From the NCBI GenBank assembly GCA_019828595.1, contig JAHQRK010000024.1, positions 992,001-1,056,000 on the forward strand: a stretch of 64,000 nucleotides of DNA. The letters are read 5' to 3'. Below, in pieces: positions 1-12,367 of this stretch. This DNA comes from Aphanomyces cochlioides. Its lineage: Eukaryota; Oomycota; Saprolegniomycetes; Saprolegniales; Verrucalvaceae. The position numbers and the translations under genes were made by a program. The stretch's first letter is position 1. Every line of letters starts with the position of its first letter. The notes beneath the pieces were generated by a model that was not told the origin of the DNA, made no database searches, and worked only from the letters and a program-made list of their open reading frames with translations.

Positions 1-3000
1 CTTGCTTCTCAAAAGGTCTTTCCCTCTTTGTAGTTCAGATTTGTCTGACAAGTGTTAGAGGTGCACAAGTCAATCGTGTTAGCTGCCACGGTTACACTCC
101 ACTCATGAAAGCAGCTGCTGCGAAGTCAGAGGCCTCTGTTTTGACTCTTTTGCGTCATGGAGCTGATCTCTTTGTTAAAGACCCACACAACAAGATAGCA
201 CTGGATTGGGCTCGCTTGGCTAACCATGAAGGCGTTGTGCAGCAGCTCGAATTGGCTATCCACCAACACAACTGTACAAGACGAATCGACCAGGCAAAAG
301 ATGAAACCCAACGACGAAGTGCCGATCTTCTTGAGAGGAATGCACAGCTTTGCGCATCCATGGCGGATGCCCTAAGCCGGGGAAACGACGAGGTATTTGC
401 TGGTACTCTCGAGAATGAGGAATAGTAAGGCGAAATTGTCGTAGATTCGGCAGCTCATTCGTGTCAACGACGATTTGACTGCTGATCTCTTTACGCAAGC
501 GCGAGGGGAGTCCGACAGTCCATTTTTTCTAGATTATGAAACAAAATTGGGCTGGACGGCACTAACAAAAGCTGCAGCACATGACGATTTTCCGATTGTC
601 GAACTTCTCGTTCGACACGGCGCAGACGTCAATTTGGAGACTAGATTGCGCCACACACCATTGACATGGTACATTTTCTTGTCCACTTTTTCCAATTTGA
701 TATCGCATGAACAGGGCGGCATATTCAGGGCATAAAGAAATCGTTCAATTTTTACTCCAGTGTGGCGCCGATGTTCTCAAAAAGACTCGAGAAGGCAAAA
801 CCGCTTTGATTCATGCATGCCGGAACAATCAAACAGTCATCGTGAGCATTTTGATATCAAAATACCATCATGTTTGCATTGGTCCGACTACCAAGAAGGA
901 TTATGTGGACGAAAAAACTCCCGAATGGCATAATGTCTTTTTGGACGCCTTGCTTTCCGCGTAAATAAGACTGCAAATTTGACTTGTTAACTGATGATTT
1001 CTTAGTGACATTGAAAACAAATGTGCCCTTGCTCATGCTGAGGAACAAGGCCACGATGCAGTCATTGCATTATTGCAACAGGCAATCGATCGAGCCAAGG
1101 AGCATCACGACCATGTGGAGCATCTTAAGACGAAAACCATGACGGTTGCATGCTCTTTGGGATGTGGTTTCGAGCATGCCAAAGATCTCATGAAGTACCA
1201 CGAAGAAACGCAATGCCCACATCGATCGATTGAATGTGACGAGTGCAAAATGACCCTTCGAAGCATGGAATTGGATCTTCACAAGGTAAATCCCCGTGAA
1301 AAGAGTCATGTTGTGACTGTTAATTAGCGCCGCGACTGTCCACGTCGTCAAGTTACTTGTATTAATCTACAATATGGGTGATTCTCTAAAGTTTGATGAA
1401 TATTTATTCTCTTCATGTAGATGCTCAGTTTCGTTGCCATGGAATGACATGCAAGTGCATGAAACTGAGCATTGCCATTACCGGGATGCATTTTGTCGAC
1501 TTGACTGCGGAATGCGGCTTCGATGGAATGCTCGCGATGCGCATGAGGTTGTAAAATCATGAAAAAATGAACTTATTGGGATTACTAGGCTCATGATTGC
1601 CCACTTCGCCCAGTAGAATGTCATCAGTGCTGTTCGACTTTATTGGGTAGAGATTTACGATGTCATCTTCGGCGGCACTGCGTCAAGCGGTCGATGGAGT
1701 GTCAGCTATACGGTGGCTGTGGTCAATATCATCCATTCGATCAAACGGCATTCCACAGAGGATTTCTCTGTGTGTTGCGATCTCTACCCTGTCGATGGGC
1801 TCATCATGGTTGTCCAGAGATACTTGGACCTCCTGAAATTCGACACGCTCATGAGTCAAATACCTGTGACTTTCGTGAAATCACCTGCAGAAACGGCTGC
1901 AACGTGACCGATCTTGTCAGTTGCGTTTCACTCGGCTCTTGGCTAATATTGTGACATAGATTTATTGTTTTAGCGATGAGCACTATGCTTGGGATTGTCC
2001 TAAGCAGACGAAACAATGCCCTCTTGGCTGTGGTGAAAGTATGGAGGCACAACATGTATTTGGCCACCAGGAATCCAATTGTGGATTTTGTCCTCGGCGA
2101 CCAATTCGATGCAACTGGGGTAAACATTACCTTCTTGTTCGACTTTGACAGCAATACTTTTCTTAGATCTGTGTGGCAAGAAGGTTACCTTGTTTGGGCG
2201 AACTGATGCCGCTGTTCAGGTGCGATCGGACGATGTGGCAGTGAGCGAGACTATCCCATTGACACTTGAAGGTGTTCGACAGCGCATTAGTCGTCTTGAG
2301 GCATTTATTTCTGATGGAGGTCTACTTTCAAAGGTGAAACCTCGGGAAAGTCACCCATTTTTGACAAAATGGCTTCGTCGTCGCATTGAACAGAGCAAGG
2401 AACTGCTTGAAAAGCTACATTACGAGGCATCGACACGAGGCCTTGTCCTCCGATACGACCCGACGACTCAATCGCATCTCATCAGTATTGACAGCACGTC
2501 CATGTGGATGAATCTCAACCATACGTACTTCGCTCCGGATGAAGATATCCTCGATTGGGACTGCGGGTGGATGGTAGCACAAGAGCGTGAGCTGCATGAA
2601 AACACATCGTGTGTGCATAAAGTCGTGACTTGTCCTCTGGGTTGTGGTCAACTTTGTGAGCAGCATCAAATGGCTAGTCATACTAAAGATCGTTGCCTCA
2701 AACGAGTTCTCGCTTGTCGCCTTGGATGTGGTCTAGTGATGGCTGTCGATTTGCTGCTTGCACATGAAGAATCACAGTGCACAAACAGGTAATTGCCAAC
2801 GTTTTCTTTGGCCAACTCGAACTTGTAGCCATGTGTTTTGTCCTCACTGTCATGAAAATCTCGTGCAAAAAGCCTTAGCCGATCATGTTCGAGACGTATG
2901 TATTCAATTTCCTCGGCCTTGTCGGCTCACGTGTGGCACCATGGTACCTCTAGCTGACGTCTCTGACCACGAAGTAAGCCTTGAATACATCGGTAGAAAC

Positions 3001-6000
3001 TTTCCTCACTTGAATTCGTAGAGTACAATATGCCCGAAACGAGTTATAAAATGCACAGACTGCCACCAGCCTAACTTTGCCAAAGACATGGCTGCCCACC
3101 AATCTTTAGAATGTGCCTACCGCCAAGTCGGTCCTTGTGAATTAGGTTGCGGTACCGCTCTCTGTTTCAACCAAATCCAAACCCACATCTCCACGCAATG
3201 TTTGCATCGACTCGTGCCTTGTCCGCAGTGCCAATTGAATATTCGTCTTGTTGATTTTGATTCCCATGTCCATTTTCTCTGTCCGGAGCGTATCCTGTTT
3301 TGCCACAAAGGTTGTGGTGTGCGAGTATGCGAGAGTGATTTAGCTCGACACGAAGCTGTAGATTGCTTGCATCGGCCAACTGTGTGCCCACTAGAATGTC
3401 GTATCATATGTGCAGCGTCGACGATTCAACGCCATATGCAAGCCGAATGCCCTAGACGACTTCTAGCTTGCCCAAATCGATGTAATCTTCGCGTTGCAGC
3501 GGTCGAGATGGCTTTCCATCTTAAAAATTGCGACCACCGAATGGTGGCTTGCGGAGCAGGCAGTCAAATGTGTGCGCGACCACTCAAAGTTTGGATCAAG
3601 AGAGATGGAACTCTCGATCGGTGCTTGGAACACCATGAACACGGATTCATGTGGGCTCTCAAGACGTCCGATGTCGACTCGATTCTAGTCTTTTTGCATC
3701 GAATGAGTCCTTCTGTTCTCGACGAAGAATTTGGCACAGGATTTACTCCATTGACGCTTGTGGCTGCAAAGGGTGATGCGTATTTAGTGCGGCGATTGCT
3801 TCAACAAGGAGCAAATGTCAATTTGGAGAGCTCTAGAAGCCGAACACCACTTGGGGAAGCAACCCTTGGTCAACATTTTGATATTGTCGCCATGCTTGTT
3901 GAACACCGCGCTGTCGTTGGATATACAAATCGCCATGGTTTGACCACCATGTCCATCGCGACACAAGTCCGTCACGAAGGCATTTTGGACCTGCTCTCCA
4001 AGCGCTTGCGTCTCGAAACACTCCAAAAAGAATTATTTCTCGCAATTGCTACGTCAGACTATGACACGATCGAAAGACTCGTGGCGGGAGGTGACATGGC
4101 TTACCGAGAAAACCATGCATGGCACTTGGCAGAGGAATTAAAAGCAAGTCAGGCAGCTTTAGAGGATATCCGCGTGCCGCTTGTCGATCAAATGGAAATA
4201 GTTAATGTCGCGATCGCTGATTCCGAAGCCAAGCAAATGCGTGTGGTGAAATTAATCGATTTGGTCGAGTACAACAAGGCCCAACTTGACCATGTGCTCA
4301 AGAAGGAGGTGAAATTGCAAGAACTCCGCGAAGCCTTGGAGCAGAAAGTGAAAGCAATGATCCGATCCATCACAACAAAAGACATCGTGTTGATTGTGAG
4401 TCAGACAGATCCATCGCAGAGCACTCAAGTTGTTCTCAAAGCCGTCGCGCTTTTCAATGGCGTCATCCCACGTGCCAAGCGAAGTACCCAACAAGGAGCT
4501 TTTTCTGACAAAGAATGGTGGGAAGCAACGCAAGCTATGCTAATGGATCGCCAATTTCTTCGAAAATTGATGAATCTCAAGGAGCTAGACATTCCGCCAG
4601 ATGTGCTTTTCAAAGTGAGACGAGAGTGCCTCAAGAACAATGCTTTTCCAACAGTGGAAGCCTTTCTTTCGACCGAAGAACTAGTAGATAAGCCACCCTT
4701 GACGCCCTTTTTAGCTCTGGCAACTTGGGTCCGTGGCGTGGAAATGCATCAAAAATCTAAAGCTGAAGCAAGGTCCTTGAGCGAAAAGAAGGCAGCGCTT
4801 GAGGATGAACTTGAGTCACTTCAAGCAGAGCAAGATCTTGCTACCTTTCACATGAAATCCGCTCATCGATCACTTCCATCGAGGCAGGAAGAACTCGACA
4901 GACTCATTGCGCTTGAAACCAAAGCTGCAGCCGACTTTAATCTCAAGAAACGTCGCGTCGAAGTCTGTGAGCTCTTGGCATTTACGAGCTTAAATGGACA
5001 TACACCTCTTAGCTTTGCGTCAGCAGTTGGAAACGAACGTGCAGTGCGCATCCTACTGAGCCGCGGTGCCAACGCCAGCTATTCGGTAAATATTTCCCGC
5101 GTTTGAGTTATCTAATACCACTTAAGGATCCTGAACGACACTTGGCAGCTAGAGTTCTCCAACATGCAATGCGCAAATATGTCCAACAGAATAAGCTCAA
5201 GGGGAACGACGCGACGGCTGCCTCCATCACAAACTATCTTTCACTTACAACGCTCTTCAAAGCATTACGTCGGTACCGCCAAAGTATTCGCATCGCGCTT
5301 CATGAAGCAGCGTATAATGGCCATGCTGATATGCTTCCGCTATTGATCGACAGCGGTGGCGCTCCAAGCTGGCAACGCTCATTCGTAGAACCGATTGCAG
5401 CATTTCCAGGGGACATGCAATGGAAGCCCAACAATGTTCCAGGTATGGGTGTTTGGATCTTACACTTCGAGGACAAGCCTTGGAGTTTGAAGGAGTCCTT
5501 TGAGTTGGGTCAATCTCGCTTGTCACGTCCAGCCTTTCGCTTGAGATGGGACACCACAACTTTCCACGACGACACGCATGTAGAACTTGAAAGAGTGCTT
5601 GCGACATCGTCCAAGCGCCAACAACTCAAACGAGACGAGCAGCTCACGAGGAAAAAAATTCTCCGTCGAGCCCAACACCAAAATCAGCTTCATCTTCACT
5701 TTGAAAGCGCGATTGCTTCCAAAGATTTTATTGCAGCTGCGGATTTGCTCGATCAAGGAGCTTTTCCTGATCATGCAACGCCAGACGGCCTGACTATTCT
5801 CATGCAAGCTTGCTCTGAGGAGATTTATCTAACCAATTCCGATGGTCTAACTGTCTTGGCTGTCGATTATTTACTTGACCGAGCTGTGAATCGCCCATCG
5901 CCCAACCATGAGAGTGTCTCCATGGTCACCAAAGAAACATTTCTTCCTCTTCATGTTGCGGCGCACTATGGCGCAGTACGATGCGGTCGCAGCTTAGTTT

Positions 6001-7504
6001 CAAGAGGCGCTGAAGTGAATTCGAGATTGACAAGCAACGGTTCGACTGCATTGATGGCGGCTGTCCATAGCAACAAGGATGATTTTGTGGCGTTTTTGTT
6101 GGAGCAAGGCGCGAATGTTTTTCTCAAGGTATGCACTTGACATAATTATATTTTGCTCATGGTCTGTAGGACAATCAAGGCGACACAGCCATGGCGTATG
6201 CAGCGAGAGGTCATCACGAGCACCTGCAACGCCGACTAGCAAATGCCTACGCCGGTGGAATCGACGACCATACTATTGAATATGGATTATGTCGATGGGG
6301 TTGTGGGTTCATTCAACTGGGCGACGATCCTCAAATTGAAGATGGGCGTATAGCGCGACTGAAGCATCCTCTTCAAGAGCACGAGGTCAGTGAATGCCCC
6401 AAACGCATCATGGAATGTCCACAACATTGTGGTGTCATCGATCTTTGGGCTGAGGAAGTTGCGGGGCATCTGGCCCAGGACTGTCCTCTCCGACTTCTGC
6501 CATGCAGAAACTCAAAGTGCACAACAACTATTCCTGCTGCAAATCTTCGGCGGCATGAGACGGCAGAGTGTATCCATCGTACAGTAGTTTGCACTCTCTG
6601 CGGCGAATCATCATTGGCCCACAAATTAAACATACACATGGAATCGCTTTGTCGACGACGACAAGTCCCATGTCCTTTATGCTCTGTCTGTGTCGTCGCC
6701 ATGGACTTGGCACATCACATGAAATTTGAATGTCCTGTTCGTCAAGTGCGTTGTCGCCTTGGATGCGGGTTCATTGAGTGCCAAAATCGACAACAGCATG
6801 AAGCGTTCGAGTGTATCAAGCGTTCAATTTCATGTATTTTCGGCTGTGACAACGGTACAACTCCACAAGACCAAGCCGCCCACGAAGAAGAGTGCGAATT
6901 GCGTTGGGTGCCATGCCCGAATAAATGCAAAGAGCGCCTTCGCGCCAACGCAGTTGACTTGCATCTTACAGCTTGCGAGAAAAGATTTATTGCTTGCAGT
7001 TTGGGCTGTGGCCAAAAGGTGCGAGCACTGGATGAATCGGCACACCAAAATTCGGTTTGCACTCGCCGCCTCGTCCGTTGTCATCAGTGTGAACTTGAAA
7101 TGAAAGCAGGCGAGCTGGATGAAAGCCACGCTAAAAATTGTCTCGCGAGAATTATACCATGCGGGGCTTGTGGAAGTGGTGGAATATCTGCTGGTGACAT
7201 GCCTAGACACAAAGCACATGAATGCCGCATGCGGCTCGTGGAGTGCAAATATCGGCCGGATGGATGCCTCAAAGCTCCTCTCTTTGCCCATGAAAAGACG
7301 ACGCATGAAACAATGGAATGTCGCTTTCGCACCATTTGGTGTCCACTTGGATGTCGTTTACATTTGATTGCCAAAGAACTCAAAGCCCACGAAGCAATTT
7401 GCACGATGCGATTCACAATTTGCTCGCTAGGGTGCGGCACGGAGCTCCGAGAGAAGGACCGACTTGACCATGAACAGTTCGATTGCTTGTATCATAAGAA
7501 GTGA
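1..7504 (+). CDS. Ankyrin / coiled-coil / TRAF-type zinc-finger protein, 3' part of a multi-exon gene
   Basis: The gene enters from the left edge. I infer exons at about 34-392, 445-668, 715-960, 1006-1285, 1328-1377, 1421-1547, 1589-1915, 1960-2119, 2167-2788, 2829-2973, 3022-5085, 5127-6128 and 6170-7504 (TGA). All are joined by 40-60 nt GT..AG introns that keep frame; the 1915/1960 junction is the least certain. The order is ankyrin repeats, then a long series of TRAF-like zinc-finger units (a C-x-L-G-C-G core followed by spaced His and Cys), a second ankyrin block near 3720-4010, a coiled coil near 4130-4900, ankyrins at 4980-6125, and a last zinc-finger array at 6280-7490. No enzyme domain is visible. 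TRAF zinc fingers and ankyrins mediate protein binding, so a scaffold or ubiquitin-signalling role is inference. It converges with the FYVE gene; the stop codons lie about 45 bp apart. Confidence 0.85.
157..4432 (+). repeat. Left arm of inverted repeat 1 (about 4.3 kb)
   Basis: This stretch recurs in reverse complement at 13303-18707. Paired positions sum to 18864 for 157-4132 and to 17735 for 4002-4432; the change reflects extra DNA in the other copy. Introns as well as exons are shared, so this is a DNA-level duplication and not a retrocopy. The copies differ by scattered substitutions. Confidence 0.93.
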
Positions 7505-7549
7505 TTTACCAGTGATCCTATTTTCATCGTATTGAATACTGTTCGCCGT

Positions 7550-9592
7550 TTAACTTGTGAATTGTGACGACGCGTGGAGGCTGCCAGACCGACCACGACG
7601 TACAGGCCTCTGACTCATAGCGGCTTTTCTTCTCTCAGCATAGAATGCAGAGTTGAAGCAACCGTCGCAAACACGTTCGGCACGGACTGAGGGTGGAAGA
7701 TCATAATGAGCTAATGACATATTTGACTGTTTTGAATGCAAATACCCAACTTGCTTTGTAGAGCAATCCGCGCAAACTGATAGATGACACGCGCCACACA
7801 TTTTGATAAGGTCTTCGGTGTGTTTTGCCTTGCAAATGTAGCAAGACGATTGTGGTAAGAGTGGAGAAGTAGTGATGGGATAGACGGCTTCAGAGAGTAC
7901 ACGTCGTTTGGCCCGCCACACCAACTGGGCATTCGATATTTCTCTTGAGATGCAACCTTGTTTGATACATGCGCCATGAGAAACAAGGAGTTCGACTGTA
8001 GCAAGCACTTCTGGTTGTTGATCAGCAGCAGGAAGAACTAAGTCTAGGGGTGTTTGTCCATCCAAATTTACTTGATTGGGTTGAGCGCCGAATTGAAGAA
8101 GTAAATCTACAAGAGCTGGATTGATTGGAGTTCCTGTCAGACGTGGAGAATCGCAAGCAAGATGGAGCAGGGAGTTTTCGTTGTCGTATAGTTCCATCTT
8201 GGCACCACACTCAAGGAGAAGGCGGCATTTTGCAACACTGACACAGATATTTCGTTCTAGAGGTGTGAGCTCGTCGTTGTCGGTAATGTTGATGTCGGCA
8301 CCAGCAGTCTGAAGAAGACTGATGCAAAGTGCAGATGCCCGACGGTCGAATTGAATTGGTTCGTGGAGTATGGGATCTTCGTGAATCGCGCATAGAAAGA
8401 GCGGCGTTCTTCCATGTCTATCTCGAAGATGAACGTCAGCTTTATGCTCAAGGAGCGCATCAACACTCGGGGGACGTTGGTACATACAGGCGTAATGCAA
8501 TGCTGAGAGACCAAAGCTGTCAGTAATATTGACACTGGCGCCAGCTCGGCACAAGGCATGTATTGCCCGTGGCTGGTTTCTGATAGCTGCATAGAAGAGA
8601 GGAGTCCAGCCGTTAACGTCAGCAAGGTTGACAAGCGAAGGATCGCGCATTACAATTCTTTGGATAGCAGGAATATTTCCGTGGATTGCCGATTCAAACA
8701 ACGAGCCTGTGAGAAATTGGTATTGCCATCCTCGAGTCAAAATAATTTGCCTTTCCATTGAAGCGAGTGCAATAGACATGAGAAGAGCGTCGAGGGTTGC
8801 CCGCTTGTCACCTTCGTCCTGAGCGACAAAGGTGATTGTCCGGCTCGGGTGAATGAGCTGGAAGCTTGAAGGCACATAATCATCGCTTGATTGTAGATCA
8901 CGAACTTTAAGCAAGTCAAGGTGAAAGACAAATTTCACACGAAGCCGTTGATTTGTACCAGCTTCTGCAACGAGAAGGGCATCGTCAAAAAGGATGAGAT
9001 GAACAATTCGTAGCGGATCAAACCAAGCATAAAGGCTAAACGAAAAGTCAATGATCATTTCCAGGGATGTCTGGTAGACAAGCTCTCGCGATGGCCTGTT
9101 AAAGTTGAATGCAGCGGCGGTCTTCGCATTGAACTCGAGGCGAGCCATTGTCGTATCCATTTGCTGTTTCAAATCCATAGCAACATGACTTTCAAACGTC
9201 AATTGAATTGGCCGTTTTTGAAGGCAAAGAAGCTCCACAACATCTTGAATAAGCGTTGAGCCGGGTATCAGAGCAATGCAACCAACAGAAACCAAATCAT
9301 CACCAGGGGATATCAGCTCGACATTTGTATTGTTTCCAGACCTCGCATGGGGTTTGACCGAATGAACAACAATGCGGCCACTGATATGGTTCTCCAAACG
9401 AAGGCCGAGATCCTTGTCGTGAAATTCAACTTGGTAGATTGCATCCATCCCAATCAACGACCTCTGGAAGAGACTATTCTTTTCCTTGTTGTTGCTCATG
9501 GCAACTTTGTACGCAGACATGTGGAATGCATTTGACATCGGCGGTAATAGCTGTATATCAGCTAGACTCCACTGCGGCGCTGTCGTCGGCAT
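7550..9592 (-). CDS. PDZ-like / ankyrin / FYVE-type zinc-finger protein
   Basis: This is a single-exon ORF of about 680 residues. The reading frame stays open upstream to 9619, but the first ATG is at 9592. A PDZ-like segment (GLRLENHISG, then SPGDDLVSVG) lies near residues 60-135. A region that may be PH-like follows (LILFDDALLVAE), then about five ankyrin repeats (e.g. NGWTPLFYAAIR, FGLSALHYACMY) and a C-terminal FYVE-like finger with CYICKAK, CGACHLSVCADC and CDGCF Cys pairs. The finger lacks the classical WxxD and R+HHCR signatures, so phosphatidylinositol-3-phosphate binding is not assured. The family is common in oomycetes and probably acts in membrane trafficking or signalling (inference). 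Confidence 0.85.
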   Translation of the reverse strand: MPTTAPQWSLADIQLLPPMSNAFHMSAYKVAMSNNKEKNSLFQRSLIGMDAIYQVEFHDKDLGLRLENHISGRIVVHSVKPHARSGNNTNVELISPGDDLVSVGCIALIPGSTLIQDVVELLCLQKRPIQLTFESHVAMDLKQQMDTTMARLEFNAKTAAAFNFNRPSRELVYQTSLEMIIDFSFSLYAWFDPLRIVHLILFDDALLVAEAGTNQRLRVKFVFHLDLLKVRDLQSSDDYVPSSFQLIHPSRTITFVAQDEGDKRATLDALLMSIALASMERQIILTRGWQYQFLTGSLFESAIHGNIPAIQRIVMRDPSLVNLADVNGWTPLFYAAIRNQPRAIHALCRAGASVNITDSFGLSALHYACMYQRPPSVDALLEHKADVHLRDRHGRTPLFLCAIHEDPILHEPIQFDRRASALCISLLQTAGADINITDNDELTPLERNICVSVAKCRLLLECGAKMELYDNENSLLHLACDSPRLTGTPINPALVDLLLQFGAQPNQVNLDGQTPLDLVLPAADQQPEVLATVELLVSHGACIKQGCISREISNAQLVWRAKRRVLSEAVYPITTSPLLPQSSCYICKAKHTEDLIKMCGACHLSVCADCSTKQVGYLHSKQSNMSLAHYDLPPSVRAERVCDGCFNSAFYAERRKAAMSQRPVRRGRSGSLHASSQFTS

Positions 9593-9654
9593 CTTCAGTT
9601 CTTTTCTGTCTTCCTTCAATTTGAAAATGCTTTTGAGTAGAATCTTGGCGCCAT

Positions 9655-9715
9655 TTCATTATCCGGATCATGCATAATTATCCGGAATGTATAGCTTTGG
9701 ATTATCCGGATAAGC
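9655..9715. repeat. Cluster of TTATCCGGA-like motifs
   Basis: Three copies of ATTATCCGGA lie within about 60 bp, just upstream of the FYVE gene. The same core is in the terminal repeats of the MULE at 23782-25932, and single copies lie near 14647, 19252 and 25948. It could be a transposon-end footprint or a regulatory motif; I cannot tell which. Confidence 0.5.
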
Positions 9716-10420
9716 CAAACTCATACCATGACAGTGAATGGAGCCCTTCGAACAAGGCAGATAAGATCGTCATCGTCAATGTCGTCCTGCCGCTCGTTAT
9801 CTACCACATTGCATCCAAACACACCACTCAAGTTGTCGCCCTCGTCCTCTCGGGGGTTCCACCAGCAGCTGATGCTCTCTACACGATGGTCCGAGATTGC
9901 CGTATCGATATCTTGTCTTCCTTGACGGTGGTTTCGATCGCTCTCTCTGCTGTCATTGCCACCTTGACCCACGACCCAAAACTCTTGCTCGTCAAAGACT
10001 CCATGTTTACTCTCATCATTGGAACGACCTTTTGATTGTCGACTGTGTGTGCCAAAGATCTATTATGGACTTACAACCGTCAACTACGAGGACCCAAGGC
10101 CAAGTCAGATCTGAATGCAGCTTATGCTAAACAGGATGTCCGCTCTCGCTCGCATTTCATCTGTCGAGTGTGGAGAACTGGTCTGTTGTTGGAAGCAGGG
10201 TCTCGTCGGGCTGAAACAACGACCTGCTGAGGAACCCGACCCTCTTGGTTTGCGAGTCTATAATTCCCTCTTCTTCATAAGCATACAATTCGTAACATCG
10301 TGTTGGCACACTCATCATTTCCATATTTGCAGTGAATCATACTCCCAAGTCAAGCTTTTGCAGCCTGACGGCCTCAAAGTCGGAGGCAGACTGGATTATG
10401 TTTCATCACCACTGTGTTGA
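9715..10420 (+). pseudogene. Multi-pass membrane protein remnant
   Basis: Fragments in shifted frames read as a membrane protein. First comes a hydrophobic stretch (VLPLVIYHIASKHTTQVVAL, SGVPPAADALYTMV, ILSSLTVVSIALSAVIATL), then after a stop and frame change at about 10035 a cytoplasmic-looking segment (VCAKDLLWTYNRQLRGPKAK, HFICRVW). The arrangement recalls the VC0807/DUF3159-like membrane family, but I am not certain of that. There is no convincing ATG, and internal stops at 10033-10035 and about 10228 break it. I read it as a truncated, decaying copy. Confidence 0.4.
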
Positions 10421-10800
10421 CATGCACTCGTCTTCGCTGTAGCCTCCATTTCTCTGTCTTCTATACTTACAACGCTTACCCAAAATCCCAGCCTCAATGA
10501 TTGTCTCATGCGTATTGTTCTTATGCACTTGATTTCAGTTGATTTGATGGCGCCTTGTTATGTGTTCATATCAAGACACCCTTTTAATTGTCTCGTGCAG
10601 CAATTTATTTACCCTAAATTACAATCACGCAGCTTGTTCGTTGCAGCGACTTCTCTTTACGAAAAATTCCTGAAGTTTATTTGATGGAGACGCAATCAAT
10701 GCACGCTCAAGTTGCCTCGTTTTGCCAACTACATTTTCCCATGTTTCGATTACATGTCTCACGCTTTTAAAGCCTCCAACGTTGTATCCTCGCATACTTT
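10421..10800. other. No gene recognised
   Basis: There is no coding stretch I can support. A short minus-strand ORF at 10625-10813 resembles nothing I know and is probably chance. Confidence 0.5.
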
Positions 10801-10902
10801 GTGATTTTCTCAAACGTGTGCATATTTCAACAATACAGAGCAGTCTTTGTATCCAATTCTAGCAGTACTGCAAGTATTTTAAGATTGGACTTCACACGCA
10901 TT

Positions 10903-11660
10903 ATGTCAACGTCGTTCCAAAATCCGAAATTTGTTGAAGCTCAAATGTCCTCTGTTCAATTCTTGTCTCAGGCTCTTGATAACCAATTTGCCAAGTCTTG
11001 GAAACTTCAAAAGATCATTCGATGGGATGAAGATGTTATTGATGGTTTAGGGATGGTAAGATTTTGGAAACAGGTGCCTCCGTCACAGGTGTCCATGTTT
11101 AATTCTTGGCCCTTGCTGTCACTTTATTCTTCCAAAGAACTCATGTGCTGTCGACACATCGAGCGAGTGATCTGCTTATGGAAACGTTGACCACTTGCGC
11201 GAGCTTCAGACTCTTCTGCAGCAAGCCTCTAGAGCCGAAAATGATAGATTTTTAGCTCAGGAGCGGGAGAGTCGCATAATTAAGGGTCGTGCCAAGCAAC
11301 AATCAGCATTCTACGAGGAGGACAACTTTGACTCTGCCGAAATGATCAACGATGGCAACGAATTAGCTGACCTATCGAGAAGATATAAATACGGACACTA
11401 CTGGATCATCGATATTTGAAAACAACCCGGACAATGATGCGATATTTCTCATATTGATAAAGACTCAGCCTATTTTTCCCACAATGATTTATTCTGTTGA
11501 AAGACCCGCATTGGTAGTTTTGGATGCCTTGACAAGTGTTTGGATCGCCTGGAATGGCATTTCTTGAGTTCAAACGAAGTAAATGATATGGTACAGTTTT
11601 TTTTCAGGACAAAGGAGCATGTTCGGTGGGTAATAGCTACTAAAGGTAATTGATAACTTA
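10903..11660 (+). pseudogene. Unknown gene remnant, related to the sequence at 57790-58205
   Basis: Discontinuous frames include a piece starting MSTSFQNPKFVEA (ATG at 10903) and a second piece with KQQSAFYEEDNFDSAE at about 11300-11345. The 11265-11650 part recurs as a diverged inverted copy at 57790-58205, with shared wording at protein level (EEDNFDSAE.INDGNEL) and DNA level. I do not recognise the family. A run of 11 C near 11661 follows it. Confidence 0.4.
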
Positions 11661-11669
11661 CCCCCCCCC

Positions 11670-12365
11670 CCAATTTCTCGGAAGAGATTCTTCAATCTCC
11701 CTTGTCCCATAAAAAACTTAACGTCTCATATGGAAGTAATTAGCTCCATCAAGTACCTAACAATGGTCAAAACCCAGCAAAAACACAAACTACGAGCATC
11801 AAACTATCTAAAATCAAAATGCTAACCCCTCAATTGGACTAATCTTTTGAGTACGAGCAATGTCTAGTTGAAATAATGTGGTACACGTTTCAACATTGGC
11901 GAGCAACTGTCGTAATTTGTTTATATCTATTGAGTAGCGGTTTAGAGCAACGCTTTCGAGTCTACTAAGTAACAGCAATTTCAAGAACTCTGAACTCTCG
12001 TGTTTAAAAAGTACATGTATTCCATGATTTGCTGAAGTGTAGTTTTATAATATCAGGTTGTGTCAAACTCGTTTGGTTTGTCGCTCAGGCCAGCAAAAAA
12101 ATCAGCCCTTCGCGATGGCATTGCAAAACTTAATCCAAGGTTCGGGAAAATAAACAATAAAATGAAATGAATTGGATTTCAATAACAGAAAGCTAAATCA
12201 CCTCAACAGCCGGTTCGTCTTGGAAAGTGCATTAAATCCATCAGACAACGCATGATTTTGGTAATTCTATATGTTCTCATTTGCCGCTTCTTGCACTGCG
12301 CCTTGAACAATGTTCGCAACGGCGGTTTCTTGAACAGCGTCTTGAACAATGTAAAATAGATTAAT
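11670..12365. other. Intergenic, no gene recognised
   Basis: This is moderately AT-rich sequence with many stops on both strands. At 12290-12350 a short near-duplicate motif (CTTGAACAATGT / CTTGAACAATGT) occurs twice. Nothing else is supportable. Confidence 0.5.
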
Positions 12366-12367
12366 TG

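Noticed and set aside
3117..3407. Antisense ORFs opposite the ankyrin/TRAF gene and its inverted copy
   Set aside because: They are shadow frames of a well-supported coding strand and resemble no protein.
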